A stretch of 64,000 nt of DNA from Nitrospira sp. (lineage in GTDB: Bacteria; Nitrospirota; Nitrospiria; Nitrospirales; Nitrospiraceae), in assembly GCA_018242665.1 (NCBI GenBank), contig JAFEBL010000045.1, positions 41,163-105,162 of the forward strand, in the 5' to 3' direction. The position numbers were made by a program, and so were the translations under genes. The notes beneath the pieces are model-generated. The model searched no databases, was not told the origin of the DNA, and saw only the letters and a list, made by a program, of their open reading frames with translations. Of the stretch, positions 45,593 through 53,771 are shown piece after piece. Every line of letters starts with the position of its first letter. Position 1 is the first letter of the stretch.

Positions 45593-45811
45593 ATGAAGAC
45601 GAAGGGCACAGTGAAGTGGTTCAATGATCGCAAGGGGTTCGGATTTATTCGGCTCGATGGCGGAGACGACGTCTTCGTGCATTACTCTGCGCTGCAAGGC
45701 GAGGGATTCAAGACCTTGAAAGAGGGCGAGAACGTGGAGTTCGACATCGTTCAAGGCGCCAAAGGCCCACAGGCGGCCAACGTGTTGAAGGACCTCGCGC
45801 CGGCTCCCTAA
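45593..45811 (+). CDS. Cold-shock domain protein
   Basis: 72 residues, a single cold-shock domain that binds single-stranded RNA/DNA as a chaperone. RNP1 is 'KGFGFI' in '[16 protein letters not shown]', RNP2 is 'DVFVHYSAL'. The ATG at 45593 has AAAGGGAGG upstream and gives the family start '[17 protein letters not shown]'. It is followed by a strong hairpin, so it is monocistronic. CspA-family member number cannot be told. Confidence 0.95.
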   Translation: MKTKGTVKWFNDRKGFGFIRLDGGDDVFVHYSALQGEGFKTLKEGENVEFDIVQGAKGPQAANVLKDLAPAP

Positions 45812-45835
45812 TCGGCTGGGCCTCTACGTAGTCCA

Positions 45836-45864
45836 GCGGCCCCTCAGCCATATCGAGGGGCCGC
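45836..45864 (+). terminator. Terminator hairpin after cold-shock gene
   Basis: GCGGCCCCTC (45836-45845) pairs perfectly with GAGGGGCCGC (45855-45864) over a nine-base loop, 25 bases after the stop. Only a short TTT follows, after AGG. Confidence 0.7.
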
Positions 45865-45941
45865 AGGTTTCCTCCTCAGGTATCCACTCGAACACCCGCT
45901 CCAGACGCCGCGTTCGTGGTGTTTCTCTTTTATCCATTTGT

Positions 45942-45970
45942 TTGACAAAGAATTAGTTGACTGTTAGCGT
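45942..45970 (+). promoter_or_regulatory. Possible sigma-70 promoter before the TPR gene
   Basis: TTGACA at 45942-45947, 17-base spacer, TAGCGT at 45965-45970, about 30 bases before the TTG start. The -35 is perfect; the -10 is poor. Confidence 0.35.
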
Positions 45971-45999
45971 GGACTCTCAACGTCGGGTGAGGAGTCTTC

Positions 46000-47844
46000 T
46001 TGGCTGTCGACCGCCGAACAGTGCTTCAGAACGCGCAGCTCTTCGCGTCCAAAGGGCAGTACGAGGCAGCGATTGCCGAGTGGCGGAAGCTGACCACGGA
46101 CACGCCCGCCGACGGCACCATCTTCAACTCCATCGGCGACCTCCAACTCAAACGCAATGCCACCCCCGATGCCGTCACCGCGTTCCTCCAGGCGGCTGGT
46201 GCGTTCCGTTCGGAAGGGTCGGTCCTCAAGGCCATTGCCGCGTATAAGAAGATTCTCAAAGTCGATCCCACCCGCATCGAAATCTTTCGGCATCTCGGTG
46301 ACCTCAACGCGGAACGTGGCCTGTTGAGCAGTGCCGTCCAGGATTATCTGACGGCAGGCAAGCACTACGCGAAGGACGGCCGGAACAAGGAAGCGCTGGA
46401 GATCTATCGCAAGATCGTCGCGCAAGACCCCTCGAACATGGAGGCCCAGCTTCGCGTTGCGGAACTCTGCGTGCAGGAGGGCCTGGTCGATGAAGCGGTT
46501 CGGATGTACCTGCAACTCGGCCGTGAGCAATCGGCCGCGCAACAGTATGATCAGGCGAAGGCCATGTACACCGTGGTTCTACGGCTGGATCCCGAGAATG
46601 CCGAGGCCAAAGAAATCACGACGATGATGGAGACGGGTGGTGGCCCCTCGGTCGCGCCTGCGCGGGCGGCCAAGTCGGCAACCGCCGCGTCTAAACCGGG
46701 AGACGCCTGTGATTTGATGGCCGAAGCCACCCGCCGGATCGAAGAAGGGCAGTATGCGGGGGCCGAAGCCATGTTGACGCAGCTCTTGAGCCGTGAGCCG
46801 GGCAACCCGGAAATTTGCCAGCTGTTGGCGCGCATGCATCTTCTACAGGGGAACCTGGTCGTGGCGCTTGGAGAATATCGCTTCCTGGCCGGCGGCGCGT
46901 TGCGCGCGCAGGACTACGCCATGGCTGAGTCACTGATCGCCGACTACCTGAAGGTGGAGCCCTCATCCGTTCCCATGTTGGAATTACTCGGTGAGTTGTA
47001 TCAGGAAAAGGGTGATCCGGCGACGGCCGCGCAGCATTTCGGCCGGGCGGTCGAAATTCTGTTGGAACATCCCGAGCCTGGTATGCCGACATTGCCAGCC
47101 GAGTTGTTTGAGAAAGTACAGGCCTTGGCGCCGGGCAGTGCGATTGCGCGCAAGCTTGCGCCGGCATTCGATCTCAATGCCGGGTCCACCCCGGAACCGG
47201 AGCCCATCGCGTCGGTGGTGGAGGCTGTGCAACCGCCCGTGTCTGAACCGGAACTCGCGCCGATGGCCATGGCTGCTGAACCCATGGCTGCTGAACCATC
47301 GGTGGGGGTTCCGTTCAGAATCCTGGATCCCTCAGCGCCTCTCGTCGAGGAGAAGCCCATGGCGCTGCCGGCACCGGAGCCGGTCCTGCTCAAAGCTGCC
47401 TCGCCGCCCGTCGCTCCACCCGAGCCCGTCCTCGAGATGGCCCCTCCGCCCGCTCCGCCGGTGGTGCCCTCTGTCGCGCCTCCCGTTGAGACCGTGGATA
47501 CGGAAACCCGATACGCCCTCGGCATGGCCTATAAGGATATGGGGTTGTGGGAAGAGGCGAAGGAAGAGTTTCTCTTATCGATGAAGGATTCAGGGTTCTT
47601 CGTCGATTCCTGCATGATGATGGCGCTCTGTTGCAAGGAGCAGGGCCATCCGGAGCAGGCCGTGCAATTGCTGGAGCGGCTGATTGCCGATTCGCGTTGC
47701 CGTGGCGGCAATGCCCAACTCGTGCGCTACGAACTGGGGTTGCTGTATGAAAAGACCGGCGCCCGTGATCGGGCGCTCAGCATGTACCAATCGATCCCGA
47801 CATTCCACGACGTGCCTCGACGCGTCGAAGCGCTACGGCTGTAG
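46000..47844 (+). CDS. Tetratricopeptide-repeat protein
   Basis: 614 residues beginning at TTG with TGAGGAG upstream. Residues about 1-200 are a series of TPRs ('AQLFASKGQYEAAIAEWRKL', 'AIAAYKKILKVDPTRIEIFR', 'EALEIYRKIVAQDPSNMEAQ'), more TPRs follow to about 360, then a Pro/Ala/Glu-rich linker (about 395-500, with 'APMAMAAEPMAAEPSVG'), then two final TPRs ('EQGHPEQAVQLLERLIADS'). No signal peptide or membrane segment is seen, so it is cytoplasmic and probably a scaffold. Similar proteins are found near motility and type IV pilus genes, but nothing here ties it to one. Confidence 0.8.
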   Translation: MAVDRRTVLQNAQLFASKGQYEAAIAEWRKLTTDTPADGTIFNSIGDLQLKRNATPDAVTAFLQAAGAFRSEGSVLKAIAAYKKILKVDPTRIEIFRHLGDLNAERGLLSSAVQDYLTAGKHYAKDGRNKEALEIYRKIVAQDPSNMEAQLRVAELCVQEGLVDEAVRMYLQLGREQSAAQQYDQAKAMYTVVLRLDPENAEAKEITTMMETGGGPSVAPARAAKSATAASKPGDACDLMAEATRRIEEGQYAGAEAMLTQLLSREPGNPEICQLLARMHLLQGNLVVALGEYRFLAGGALRAQDYAMAESLIADYLKVEPSSVPMLELLGELYQEKGDPATAAQHFGRAVEILLEHPEPGMPTLPAELFEKVQALAPGSAIARKLAPAFDLNAGSTPEPEPIASVVEAVQPPVSEPELAPMAMAAEPMAAEPSVGVPFRILDPSAPLVEEKPMALPAPEPVLLKAASPPVAPPEPVLEMAPPPAPPVVPSVAPPVETVDTETRYALGMAYKDMGLWEEAKEEFLLSMKDSGFFVDSCMMMALCCKEQGHPEQAVQLLERLIADSRCRGGNAQLVRYELGLLYEKTGARDRALSMYQSIPTFHDVPRRVEALRL

Positions 47845-47955
47845 CCTTCCAACAGAACTCCCGCTTCGGGCCTTTCTCATATCACTTATCACTCGGTCGC
47901 GTTCCCGCTCCCTTGCCAACTGTGAATCCGGCATACCTGTGAATTGTTCCGCAGG

Positions 47956-48954
47956 TTAGACGCCGAGGCCGGATAGGCCCTGCCGCTCTCCAACCTGGTT
48001 GACTTGATTCGGGGCGGGCTTCCCCGCACAGACCGCCGCAATATTATCCAGACAGATCATCCCCATGCGCACCCTCGTTGCCAGCGTGGCCGAACCCAAA
48101 TGCGGCAGCAGCACAACCTGCCGCAATTCCCGCAGGCTCGGATGAAAGAGCGGTTCTTGCTCGAACACGTCCAGTCCTGCGCCGGCTAAGCGGCGTTGGA
48201 GCAGCGCGTCGACCAGGGCGGCCTCTTCCACCACCGGTCCGCGTGACGTGTTGATGAGAAAGGCCGTCGGCTTCATCAGGGCCAACTGACGCGCACCGAT
48301 CATGTGATGCGTGTCGGGCGTGAGCGGCACATGCAGACTGGCGAAGTCGACATCCTTCAACAGATCGGAGAGTGAACATGATTCCCACTGAGATGGCAAC
48401 CCTTCGAGAGGCGCACCCGTGCGTGAGGTGTACCGAATGCGCATGTTGAAACCGGTGGCCCGTTGCGCAACCGCCACGCCGATGCGGCCCATGCCGATAA
48501 TGCCCAAGGTCTTTCCCGACACGTCCGTACCCAGCATCTGCGTCGGCGCCCAGCCGGACCAGTCTCCGGATCGGACGTAGGCATCGCCTTCCGCAACCCG
48601 CCTTGCCACCGCCAGGAGCAACGCCCAGGTCAGATCCGCGGTCGAGTCCGTTAAGACATCCGGGGTGTTGGTCACCACGATCCCGCGCGCCGACGCGGCA
48701 GGGAGATCGATATTGTTATAGCCTACGGCATAGTTCGCGAGGATGGTGAGTTTGGACGCTGCGGTGAGCATGGACGCATCGATGCGATCGGTGAGGGTGC
48801 AGATGGCGGCGTCGGCTTCGCGCAGTCCCGCGGCCAAGGTGTCATGGCTCGGGGCGGCATCGCGCGGTTCGTTCAGCAGCCGATACTGCTGTCGTGCCGC
48901 AGCCATGACCGGATCAGGAAGCAGACGGGAGATATACAGGAGTGGAGCTGCCAT
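47956..48954 (-). CDS. D-2-hydroxyacid dehydrogenase (glyoxylate/hydroxypyruvate reductase type)
   Basis: 332 residues, NAD(P)-dependent. 'NYAVGYNNIDLPAASARGIV', the Rossmann motif 'LGIIGMGRIGVAVAQRA', catalytic Arg in 'INTSRGPVVEEAALVDAL', Glu in 'GLDVFEQEPLFHPSL' and His in 'LLPHLGSATLATR' are all present. This matches the GyaR/GhrB group reducing glyoxylate or hydroxypyruvate. It is divergent from the large FAD/Fe-S dehydrogenase, which may oxidise the same 2-hydroxyacid; the pairing suggests a glycolate/glyoxylate or lactate exchange, not proven. Confidence 0.9.
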   Translation of the reverse strand: MAAPLLYISRLLPDPVMAAARQQYRLLNEPRDAAPSHDTLAAGLREADAAICTLTDRIDASMLTAASKLTILANYAVGYNNIDLPAASARGIVVTNTPDVLTDSTADLTWALLLAVARRVAEGDAYVRSGDWSGWAPTQMLGTDVSGKTLGIIGMGRIGVAVAQRATGFNMRIRYTSRTGAPLEGLPSQWESCSLSDLLKDVDFASLHVPLTPDTHHMIGARQLALMKPTAFLINTSRGPVVEEAALVDALLQRRLAGAGLDVFEQEPLFHPSLRELRQVVLLPHLGSATLATRVRMGMICLDNIAAVCAGKPAPNQVNQVGERQGLSGLGV

Positions 48955-49034
48955 GGAGGCCTCGCTGAACTGACGAGCATCTTAACGGATCGCCGCGCAG
49001 GCAACAAGCCGAGCCGGTGAGGCGGCCGTGTCTC

Positions 49035-49070
49035 GCGAGAACGCCGCTGGCGGACTTTTTCCGTATCCTG
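49035..49070. repeat. Dispersed 36-bp repeat, copy 2
   Basis: Same 21-base head (GCGAGAACGCCGCTGGCG and three more) and ATCCTG tail as at 43063-43098, with TTTTTCCGT between. The hairpin CGCC-GCT-GGCG followed by a T-run looks terminator-like on the plus strand, yet it lies between two divergent genes. Confidence 0.7.
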
Positions 49071-49097
49071 CTAGAATGCGGCAGCGTAGACACAAGC

Positions 49098-51959
49098 ATG
49101 ACCCTCATCCTGCCCAACACCTCATCCGCCGTCGCCAGCGATCTTCGGCATCTCCTCGGACATGCGAAGGTCCAGGACGATGTGCCCACGCTGACGGCCT
49201 ATGCCGTCGATGCCAGCATCTATCGCATGACGCCGAAGGCCGTGGTGTTGGCCGAGCACGAAGCGGATATCGACACCGTGGTCCGATTTGCCGTGGAACG
49301 GGGCATTCCCCTCACACCACGCGCGGCGGGGACCAATCTCACCGGCTCGGCGGTCGGCTCGGGCATCATCCTCGACGTCTCCAAGCTGAACCGCATCCTC
49401 GAGATGAACGAGGACGAACGGTGGGCGCGGGTGCAGCCAGGTATCATCCTGGCAGAATTGAACAAGCAACTCGGGCGACGCAATCTCCTGTTCGGCCCTG
49501 ATCCGTCCAGCGGCGACATGTGCAAGCTCGGCGGCATGGTCGCCAACAATTCGTCCGGCCCCCACACGTTGATCTACGGCTCGGTGAAAGACAATGTGCA
49601 GGCATTGCGAGTCTGTTTGCCGTCCGGAGCCTGGCTTTCTGCCGCACCGATGGGATTGGACGATCCCATGCTCGGACAGCTGTTGACCGATCATCCCACG
49701 TTGAAGCCCATCCTCGACCTCGTGCAACGCCAGCGTGCCTTGATCGACAGCAAGAAGCCCACCGTCAGCAAGAACAGTTGCGGCTACAATCTATTCGGCT
49801 TGGCCGATGGGCTGAACCAGGGTCTGTTCGATCTTCCTAAGCTGTTTGTCGGCAGCGAAGGCACCCTAGGCATCGTCAGCGAGGCAACGCTCAGGCTCGT
49901 GCCCAAGCCGCAGGGGACGCTCACCGCGTTGATCCACTTCCGTCGGTTGGAAGAAGTCGGGGGGGCGGTGCCGCATCTGCTGAATCTCCGCCCGAGCGCG
50001 CTCGAGGTCATGGACGCGAACACGCTGAACCTGATCGGCCGGTCTGCCCATGGCATTCCCGCCGATGCCGCCGCGACCCTGCTGGCCGAACTCGACAGCA
50101 GCGAGGGCGAAGCCGATCTGCGCGAACGCGCCGACCGCATGGCCGCCATCTGCCGTCGCTACCAGTTGTGCGGCGACCTGACCATCGCCTACGACAAGGA
50201 CCAGCGGGACCAGCTGTGGAAAGCCAGGAAAGCGCTCTATCCCACTCTGTACCGGTTCGACCCACGCAAGAAGCCGATCAACTTCGTGGATGATGTCGTC
50301 GTCCGCGCCGAGCGCATCAGCGAGCTCATCCGCTATCTGGAAACCTTCTTTGAAGGCCAGCATGTGCCCGTCGCGATTTTCGGCCATATCGGTAACGGCA
50401 ATGCCCACATTACGCCGCTGCTCGACGTGAATGACCGGCAGGACTTCGACAAGATGGTCCAGGCCTATCATGAGATTCATCAGGCCGTGTTGACCCGCTT
50501 CGGAGGCTCGATCTGCGGCGAGCATGGTGATGGGCGGGTGCGGGCAGAATATGTCCGTAAGATGTTCGGCGAGGAGCTCTATCAGCTGTTTGTGGAGGTC
50601 AAGCGCACCATCGATCCTGCGAACGTCATGAACCCCGGCATCAAGATCAGTGACGCGCCGTTCACCGACCACATCGACTACCAGCGGTTGTCTAAATCCT
50701 GTGCGACCTGCGCCAAATGCAATTCCGTCTGCCCGGTCTACGATGTGTTTCAGTCGGAAGACATGAGCTCGCGCGGCTGGTACGAAATCGTCACGGCGAA
50801 AGACTACTCCTATCTCAACTCGAAGCGGGTGGTGGAGGCTTGTCTGAATTGCAAATCCTGCCGCACGATCTGTCCGGCAGGGGTTGATGTCTCGGAGCTG
50901 ATTTTGCAACGGCGCGCCGAACAGCCGAACCAAGGGAGCCGATGGCTGTTTGCGCTTCAGTCCAAGCTGCCAATATTTGAAGTGATACTGAAGCTTCTCG
51001 CGAAGACGCAGCGTCTCTGGGACCGGCCTGGCCCTCGCGCCTTGCTGAAACGGCTGGCCGTCCCCTTGTTGAAGCGCATTGCCCCCACGGCCAAACTTCC
51101 GGCCGACATGGTGCTGCCGAAACTCGCTCCACAGCATCTGCGTGATCGGTATCCGGAGCTCACTCAACCGAGGCCGACTGCAGTTGGTCCACGCGTGGCC
51201 TACTTCCATGGTTGCGCGGCGAACTATTTCGATGACGGAGTGGGAGATGCGGTGATAGGCGTGTTGCAGAAACATCACGTGATACCTGAACTTCCGCCGC
51301 AGCGCTGTTCCGGGACGCCAATCGAAACCTATGGCCATGTGGATCTCGTGAAGGACAATGCGCGATTCAATCTGCAGTCGCTGGCGGGGTATGATCAGGT
51401 CGTGACGGGCTGCGCCTCCTGTACCCTCATGCTCAAGGAATACAAGAAGTTCTTCGAGGCCGAACCGGAGCGGCAGGCTGCCGATGCGCTGGCGAAGAAG
51501 GTGGTACACATCACGGAGTTTGTGGCGCGCTCGGAGGAGCATCCTCCGATGGGAGCCGTGGAGGGCTCAGGCCATCGGGTGACGTACCATTCATCCTGCC
51601 ACCTGCGGGCGGCGGGTGTGACCAAGGAACCGCGCCAATTGCTCAAGCAGGTACCGGGATCGGAGTATGTCGAGATGACGGATGCGGACCGTTGCGCCGG
51701 TGGGGCGGGGACGTACCTCGTGAAGGACTACGAGACGTCACAGAAGATATTCGAGCGGAAGCGCCGGAATATTGAACAGAGCGGCGCGGACACCGTGGCC
51801 ACCAGCTGCCCGGCCTGCATGATTCAACTCAACAACGGACTGCGCGGGCGCGCGGCGGTGAAACATGTGGCGCAGGTGTTGAACGAGGCCTATGAAGCGG
51901 GCGCGCTTCAGCACACAGGCGTGCAAGAGACAGCAAGACGACCAGGAGCCGGCCAATGA
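49098..51959 (+). CDS. Fused FAD-linked dehydrogenase / Fe-S oxidoreductase (GlcD-GlcF or D-lactate type)
   Basis: 953 residues. The N-terminal half is a FAD_binding_4 flavoprotein ('PRAAGTNLTGSAVGSGIILD', 'GPDPSSGDMCKLGGMVANNS', 'GSICGEHGDGRVRAEYVRKM'), the second half an Fe-S protein with two 4Fe-4S motifs ('CATCAKCNSVCP', 'CLNCKSCRTICP') and two CCG domains ('YFHGCAANYFDDGVGD', 'VVTGCASCTLMLKEY', 'YHSSCHLRAAGVTKEP', 'ATSCPACMIQLNNGL'). Such fusions oxidise D-lactate or glycolate and pass electrons on. Start at 49098 fits the family; the frame upstream runs through the repeat. It overlaps a small di-heme protein by four bases, a likely electron acceptor. Confidence 0.92.
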   Translation: MTLILPNTSSAVASDLRHLLGHAKVQDDVPTLTAYAVDASIYRMTPKAVVLAEHEADIDTVVRFAVERGIPLTPRAAGTNLTGSAVGSGIILDVSKLNRILEMNEDERWARVQPGIILAELNKQLGRRNLLFGPDPSSGDMCKLGGMVANNSSGPHTLIYGSVKDNVQALRVCLPSGAWLSAAPMGLDDPMLGQLLTDHPTLKPILDLVQRQRALIDSKKPTVSKNSCGYNLFGLADGLNQGLFDLPKLFVGSEGTLGIVSEATLRLVPKPQGTLTALIHFRRLEEVGGAVPHLLNLRPSALEVMDANTLNLIGRSAHGIPADAAATLLAELDSSEGEADLRERADRMAAICRRYQLCGDLTIAYDKDQRDQLWKARKALYPTLYRFDPRKKPINFVDDVVVRAERISELIRYLETFFEGQHVPVAIFGHIGNGNAHITPLLDVNDRQDFDKMVQAYHEIHQAVLTRFGGSICGEHGDGRVRAEYVRKMFGEELYQLFVEVKRTIDPANVMNPGIKISDAPFTDHIDYQRLSKSCATCAKCNSVCPVYDVFQSEDMSSRGWYEIVTAKDYSYLNSKRVVEACLNCKSCRTICPAGVDVSELILQRRAEQPNQGSRWLFALQSKLPIFEVILKLLAKTQRLWDRPGPRALLKRLAVPLLKRIAPTAKLPADMVLPKLAPQHLRDRYPELTQPRPTAVGPRVAYFHGCAANYFDDGVGDAVIGVLQKHHVIPELPPQRCSGTPIETYGHVDLVKDNARFNLQSLAGYDQVVTGCASCTLMLKEYKKFFEAEPERQAADALAKKVVHITEFVARSEEHPPMGAVEGSGHRVTYHSSCHLRAAGVTKEPRQLLKQVPGSEYVEMTDADRCAGGAGTYLVKDYETSQKIFERKRRNIEQSGADTVATSCPACMIQLNNGLRGRAAVKHVAQVLNEAYEAGALQHTGVQETARRPGAGQ

Positions 51960-52204
51960 CCTTTCGCAAAGTGGATCTGATTTTTGTGGTGCTGGCGCTG
52001 CTCGTCGTCGGGGGCGTGGCCTTGCTGCCGTCGCCGCGTGACCGCAATCCGAGAGTGCCGGCCAACAGCACGCACCAGGCGATCACGATGGAGAGTCAGT
52101 GTACGACCTGTCATGCGCCTCAAGGCGTTCGCCCATTGCCGGCGCAACATCCTAAGCGGCAGGATTGCTTGCATTGCCACGCGCGAGCCGGGCGTGAAAC
52201 GTAA
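51956..52204 (+). CDS. Small membrane-anchored di-heme c-type cytochrome
   Basis: 82 residues. One N-terminal helix (about 7-25, 'DLIFVVLALLVVGGVALL') and two heme motifs, Cys49-Thr-Thr-Cys52-His53 and Cys71-Leu-His-Cys74-His75, with extra His at 40 and 65 as possible axial ligands. The spacing resembles the end of NapB-like di-heme proteins. ATGA overlap with the dehydrogenase gene implies coupled translation and a joint electron path. The last codons and stop fall inside an intergenic-type repeat. Confidence 0.75.
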   Translation: MTFRKVDLIFVVLALLVVGGVALLPSPRDRNPRVPANSTHQAITMESQCTTCHAPQGVRPLPAQHPKRQDCLHCHARAGRET

Positions 52205-52257
52205 GGCGTGAAAGGTAAAACGTACGGCGTCAAACGTGAAACGTGAAAGGTAAAACG
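52192..52257. repeat. GTGAAACG-type degenerate repeat, copy 1
   Basis: Units GCGTGAAACGTAAGGCGTG, AAAGGTAAAACGTACGGCGT, CAAACGTGAAACGTGAAAGG follow one another. The same words, on the opposite strand, appear at 53659-53679 and 57584-57616. The first unit forms the last codons of the cytochrome gene. Confidence 0.65.
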
Positions 52258-52340
52258 CAGCTCAAAGTCGGAGTCCGAAATCGGTTCATCTTTTATGTCT
52301 CTCCGTTTACGACTCGACTGAACAGGAGGATTCATCGACC

Positions 52341-52619
52341 ATGGTCAAGGTACTGATTCTTGGGCCGACGCTACTGCAACGGGTGACCGAGCCGGAATTG
52401 GATGTGGAAGTCGAGGAACCGACGGCCATTAAGATGTTGATCGAAGGCAATGCGGAACTGATGGATGCGCTGGCGCCATTCGTCGTGCGCGGCGAATTGC
52501 TGGTGACCGTCAATCGCAAAGTCGGCTCACTCGACTCGATGGTGAAAGACGGCGACACGCTGAAGATCGCGCATCAATCCCGCGCCTCCTACGACGGCAC
52601 GACCGACATCCCAACCTGA
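52341..52619 (+). CDS. Small beta-grasp (MoaD/ThiS-like) protein
   Basis: 92 residues. 'ELLVTVNRKVGSLDSMVKDG' and 'DTLKIAHQ' resemble the end of MoaD/ThiS ubiquitin-like carriers, but the protein continues past this point and lacks the C-terminal Gly-Gly needed for sulfur transfer; it ends 'YDGTTDIPT'. GGAGG lies upstream of the ATG. It is followed after 25 bases by a WYL regulator. I offer the fold as a hypothesis; no function can be given. Confidence 0.45.
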   Translation: MVKVLILGPTLLQRVTEPELDVEVEEPTAIKMLIEGNAELMDALAPFVVRGELLVTVNRKVGSLDSMVKDGDTLKIAHQSRASYDGTTDIPT

Positions 52620-52644
52620 TTCGTCAGCCTGAGTGAGGGCAGCA

Positions 52645-53628
52645 ATGGCGCGTAACGACCAGGCCGTGCGTCTCTTGGTGGTGTTGAAGCAGTTGGAAGG
52701 GGCGAGGCATGGCCTCACGCTGGAGCAATTGGCGGAGTCGCTGGTGCCCGGTTCCACGCGCCATCCGCGCACCCTGAGGCGCGATCTTGCCGCGCTGGAA
52801 GAAGCCGGCTATCCGCTGGTGACTGAGCGGATCAACGGGCACACCTGCTGGCGGTTGTTAGAAGGATTCCGCAATGTCCCCGGCCTGCGCTTTTCGCCGT
52901 CGGAATTGATGGCGCTCACGTTCAGCCGCCGTCTCATCTCTCCGCTCGAAGGCACCGAACTCCATACCTCGCTCCAATCGGCGTTAGGCAAGGCAGCGGC
53001 CGCGCTGCCTCCGCAAGGGGTGGCGCTGGTGCAACAACTCGACGGCACGTTCAGTGTCGGGCTTGGCCCGCACAAACGCTATCGCCAACATCGCGAAACC
53101 ATCGACCGGCTCACCCGCGCCATTGCCGACGCCACCACCGTGCAGATCCGGTATGACTCCGCTTCACGCGGCCGCACAACGAGACGCGAGGTCGATCCCT
53201 ATCGCCTCTGGTACGCGACGGGCGGCCTCTATCTCATTGCCTTTTGCCACCTGCGGCGCGAGCCGCGCATGTTCGCCGTGGAGCGCATCAAGTCTGTCAC
53301 GCCGACCGACCATCCCTATCAGATGCCACTGCATTTCGATCTCGATGCCTTCGTGCAGGATGCGCTCACGGTGATGCGCGGCCCGCGTATCGCGGTGGAA
53401 CTGGAATTCAACAAGGCCACGGCAGCCTGGGTGAAGGATCGCGTGTGGCACGCCACGCAAGGGACCAAACGGACCAAAAGCGGCGGCCTGCGTATGACGC
53501 TATCCGTGGCGGATACCCGAGAATTGGTCGGCTGGATACTGAGTTTCGGTAGCGGCGTGAAAGTCCTCAAGCCGGAGAGTTTGCATCAAGCCGTGGTCGA
53601 CGAAGCCCTCCGCATCAGCAAGGCGTAA
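52645..53628 (+). CDS. WYL-domain transcriptional regulator
   Basis: 327 residues. An N-terminal winged helix ('LVVLKQLEGARHGLTLEQLA', 'STRHPRTLRRDLAALEEAGY') and a C-terminal WYL domain with 'GLYLIAFCHLRREPRMFAVE' then 'RIKSVTPT'; the tryptophan-tyrosine-leucine trio appears as 'LWYATGGLYL'. WYL proteins bind ligands such as nucleic acid fragments and often control DNA damage or defence genes. ATG at 52645 has GAGGGCAG upstream. Its targets are not visible. Confidence 0.88.
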   Translation: MARNDQAVRLLVVLKQLEGARHGLTLEQLAESLVPGSTRHPRTLRRDLAALEEAGYPLVTERINGHTCWRLLEGFRNVPGLRFSPSELMALTFSRRLISPLEGTELHTSLQSALGKAAAALPPQGVALVQQLDGTFSVGLGPHKRYRQHRETIDRLTRAIADATTVQIRYDSASRGRTTRREVDPYRLWYATGGLYLIAFCHLRREPRMFAVERIKSVTPTDHPYQMPLHFDLDAFVQDALTVMRGPRIAVELEFNKATAAWVKDRVWHATQGTKRTKSGGLRMTLSVADTRELVGWILSFGSGVKVLKPESLHQAVVDEALRISKA

Positions 53629-53658
53629 CCACAGCTATCCCGTTTCCGATCCACACCC

Positions 53659-53679
53659 TTCACGTTTCACTGTTCACGC
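53659..53679. repeat. GTGAAACG-type degenerate repeat, copy 2
   Basis: CTTCACGTTTCACTGTTCAC lies between the WYL gene and the symporter. It is the opposite-strand form of the words at 52192-52257. Confidence 0.45.
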
Positions 53680-53771
53680 TCTTCCAGTGATGCTTTCTTC
53701 ACGGGAAACGGGTATTCTCGGCAATTCGGTTCTGTATGACCACGACCAGCGCCACATCCAACTGTCTCCCG

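Noticed and set aside
45281..45754. N-terminal extension of lptF by about 158 residues
   Set aside because: The extension has no family similarity and would make LptF far longer than LptG; the GTG at 45280 gives the normal length.
49866..51542. Long minus-strand open frame (558 codons)
   Set aside because: It lies wholly antisense to the FAD/Fe-S dehydrogenase, whose motifs are clear; high G+C makes such long shadows common and the translation has no recognisable domain.
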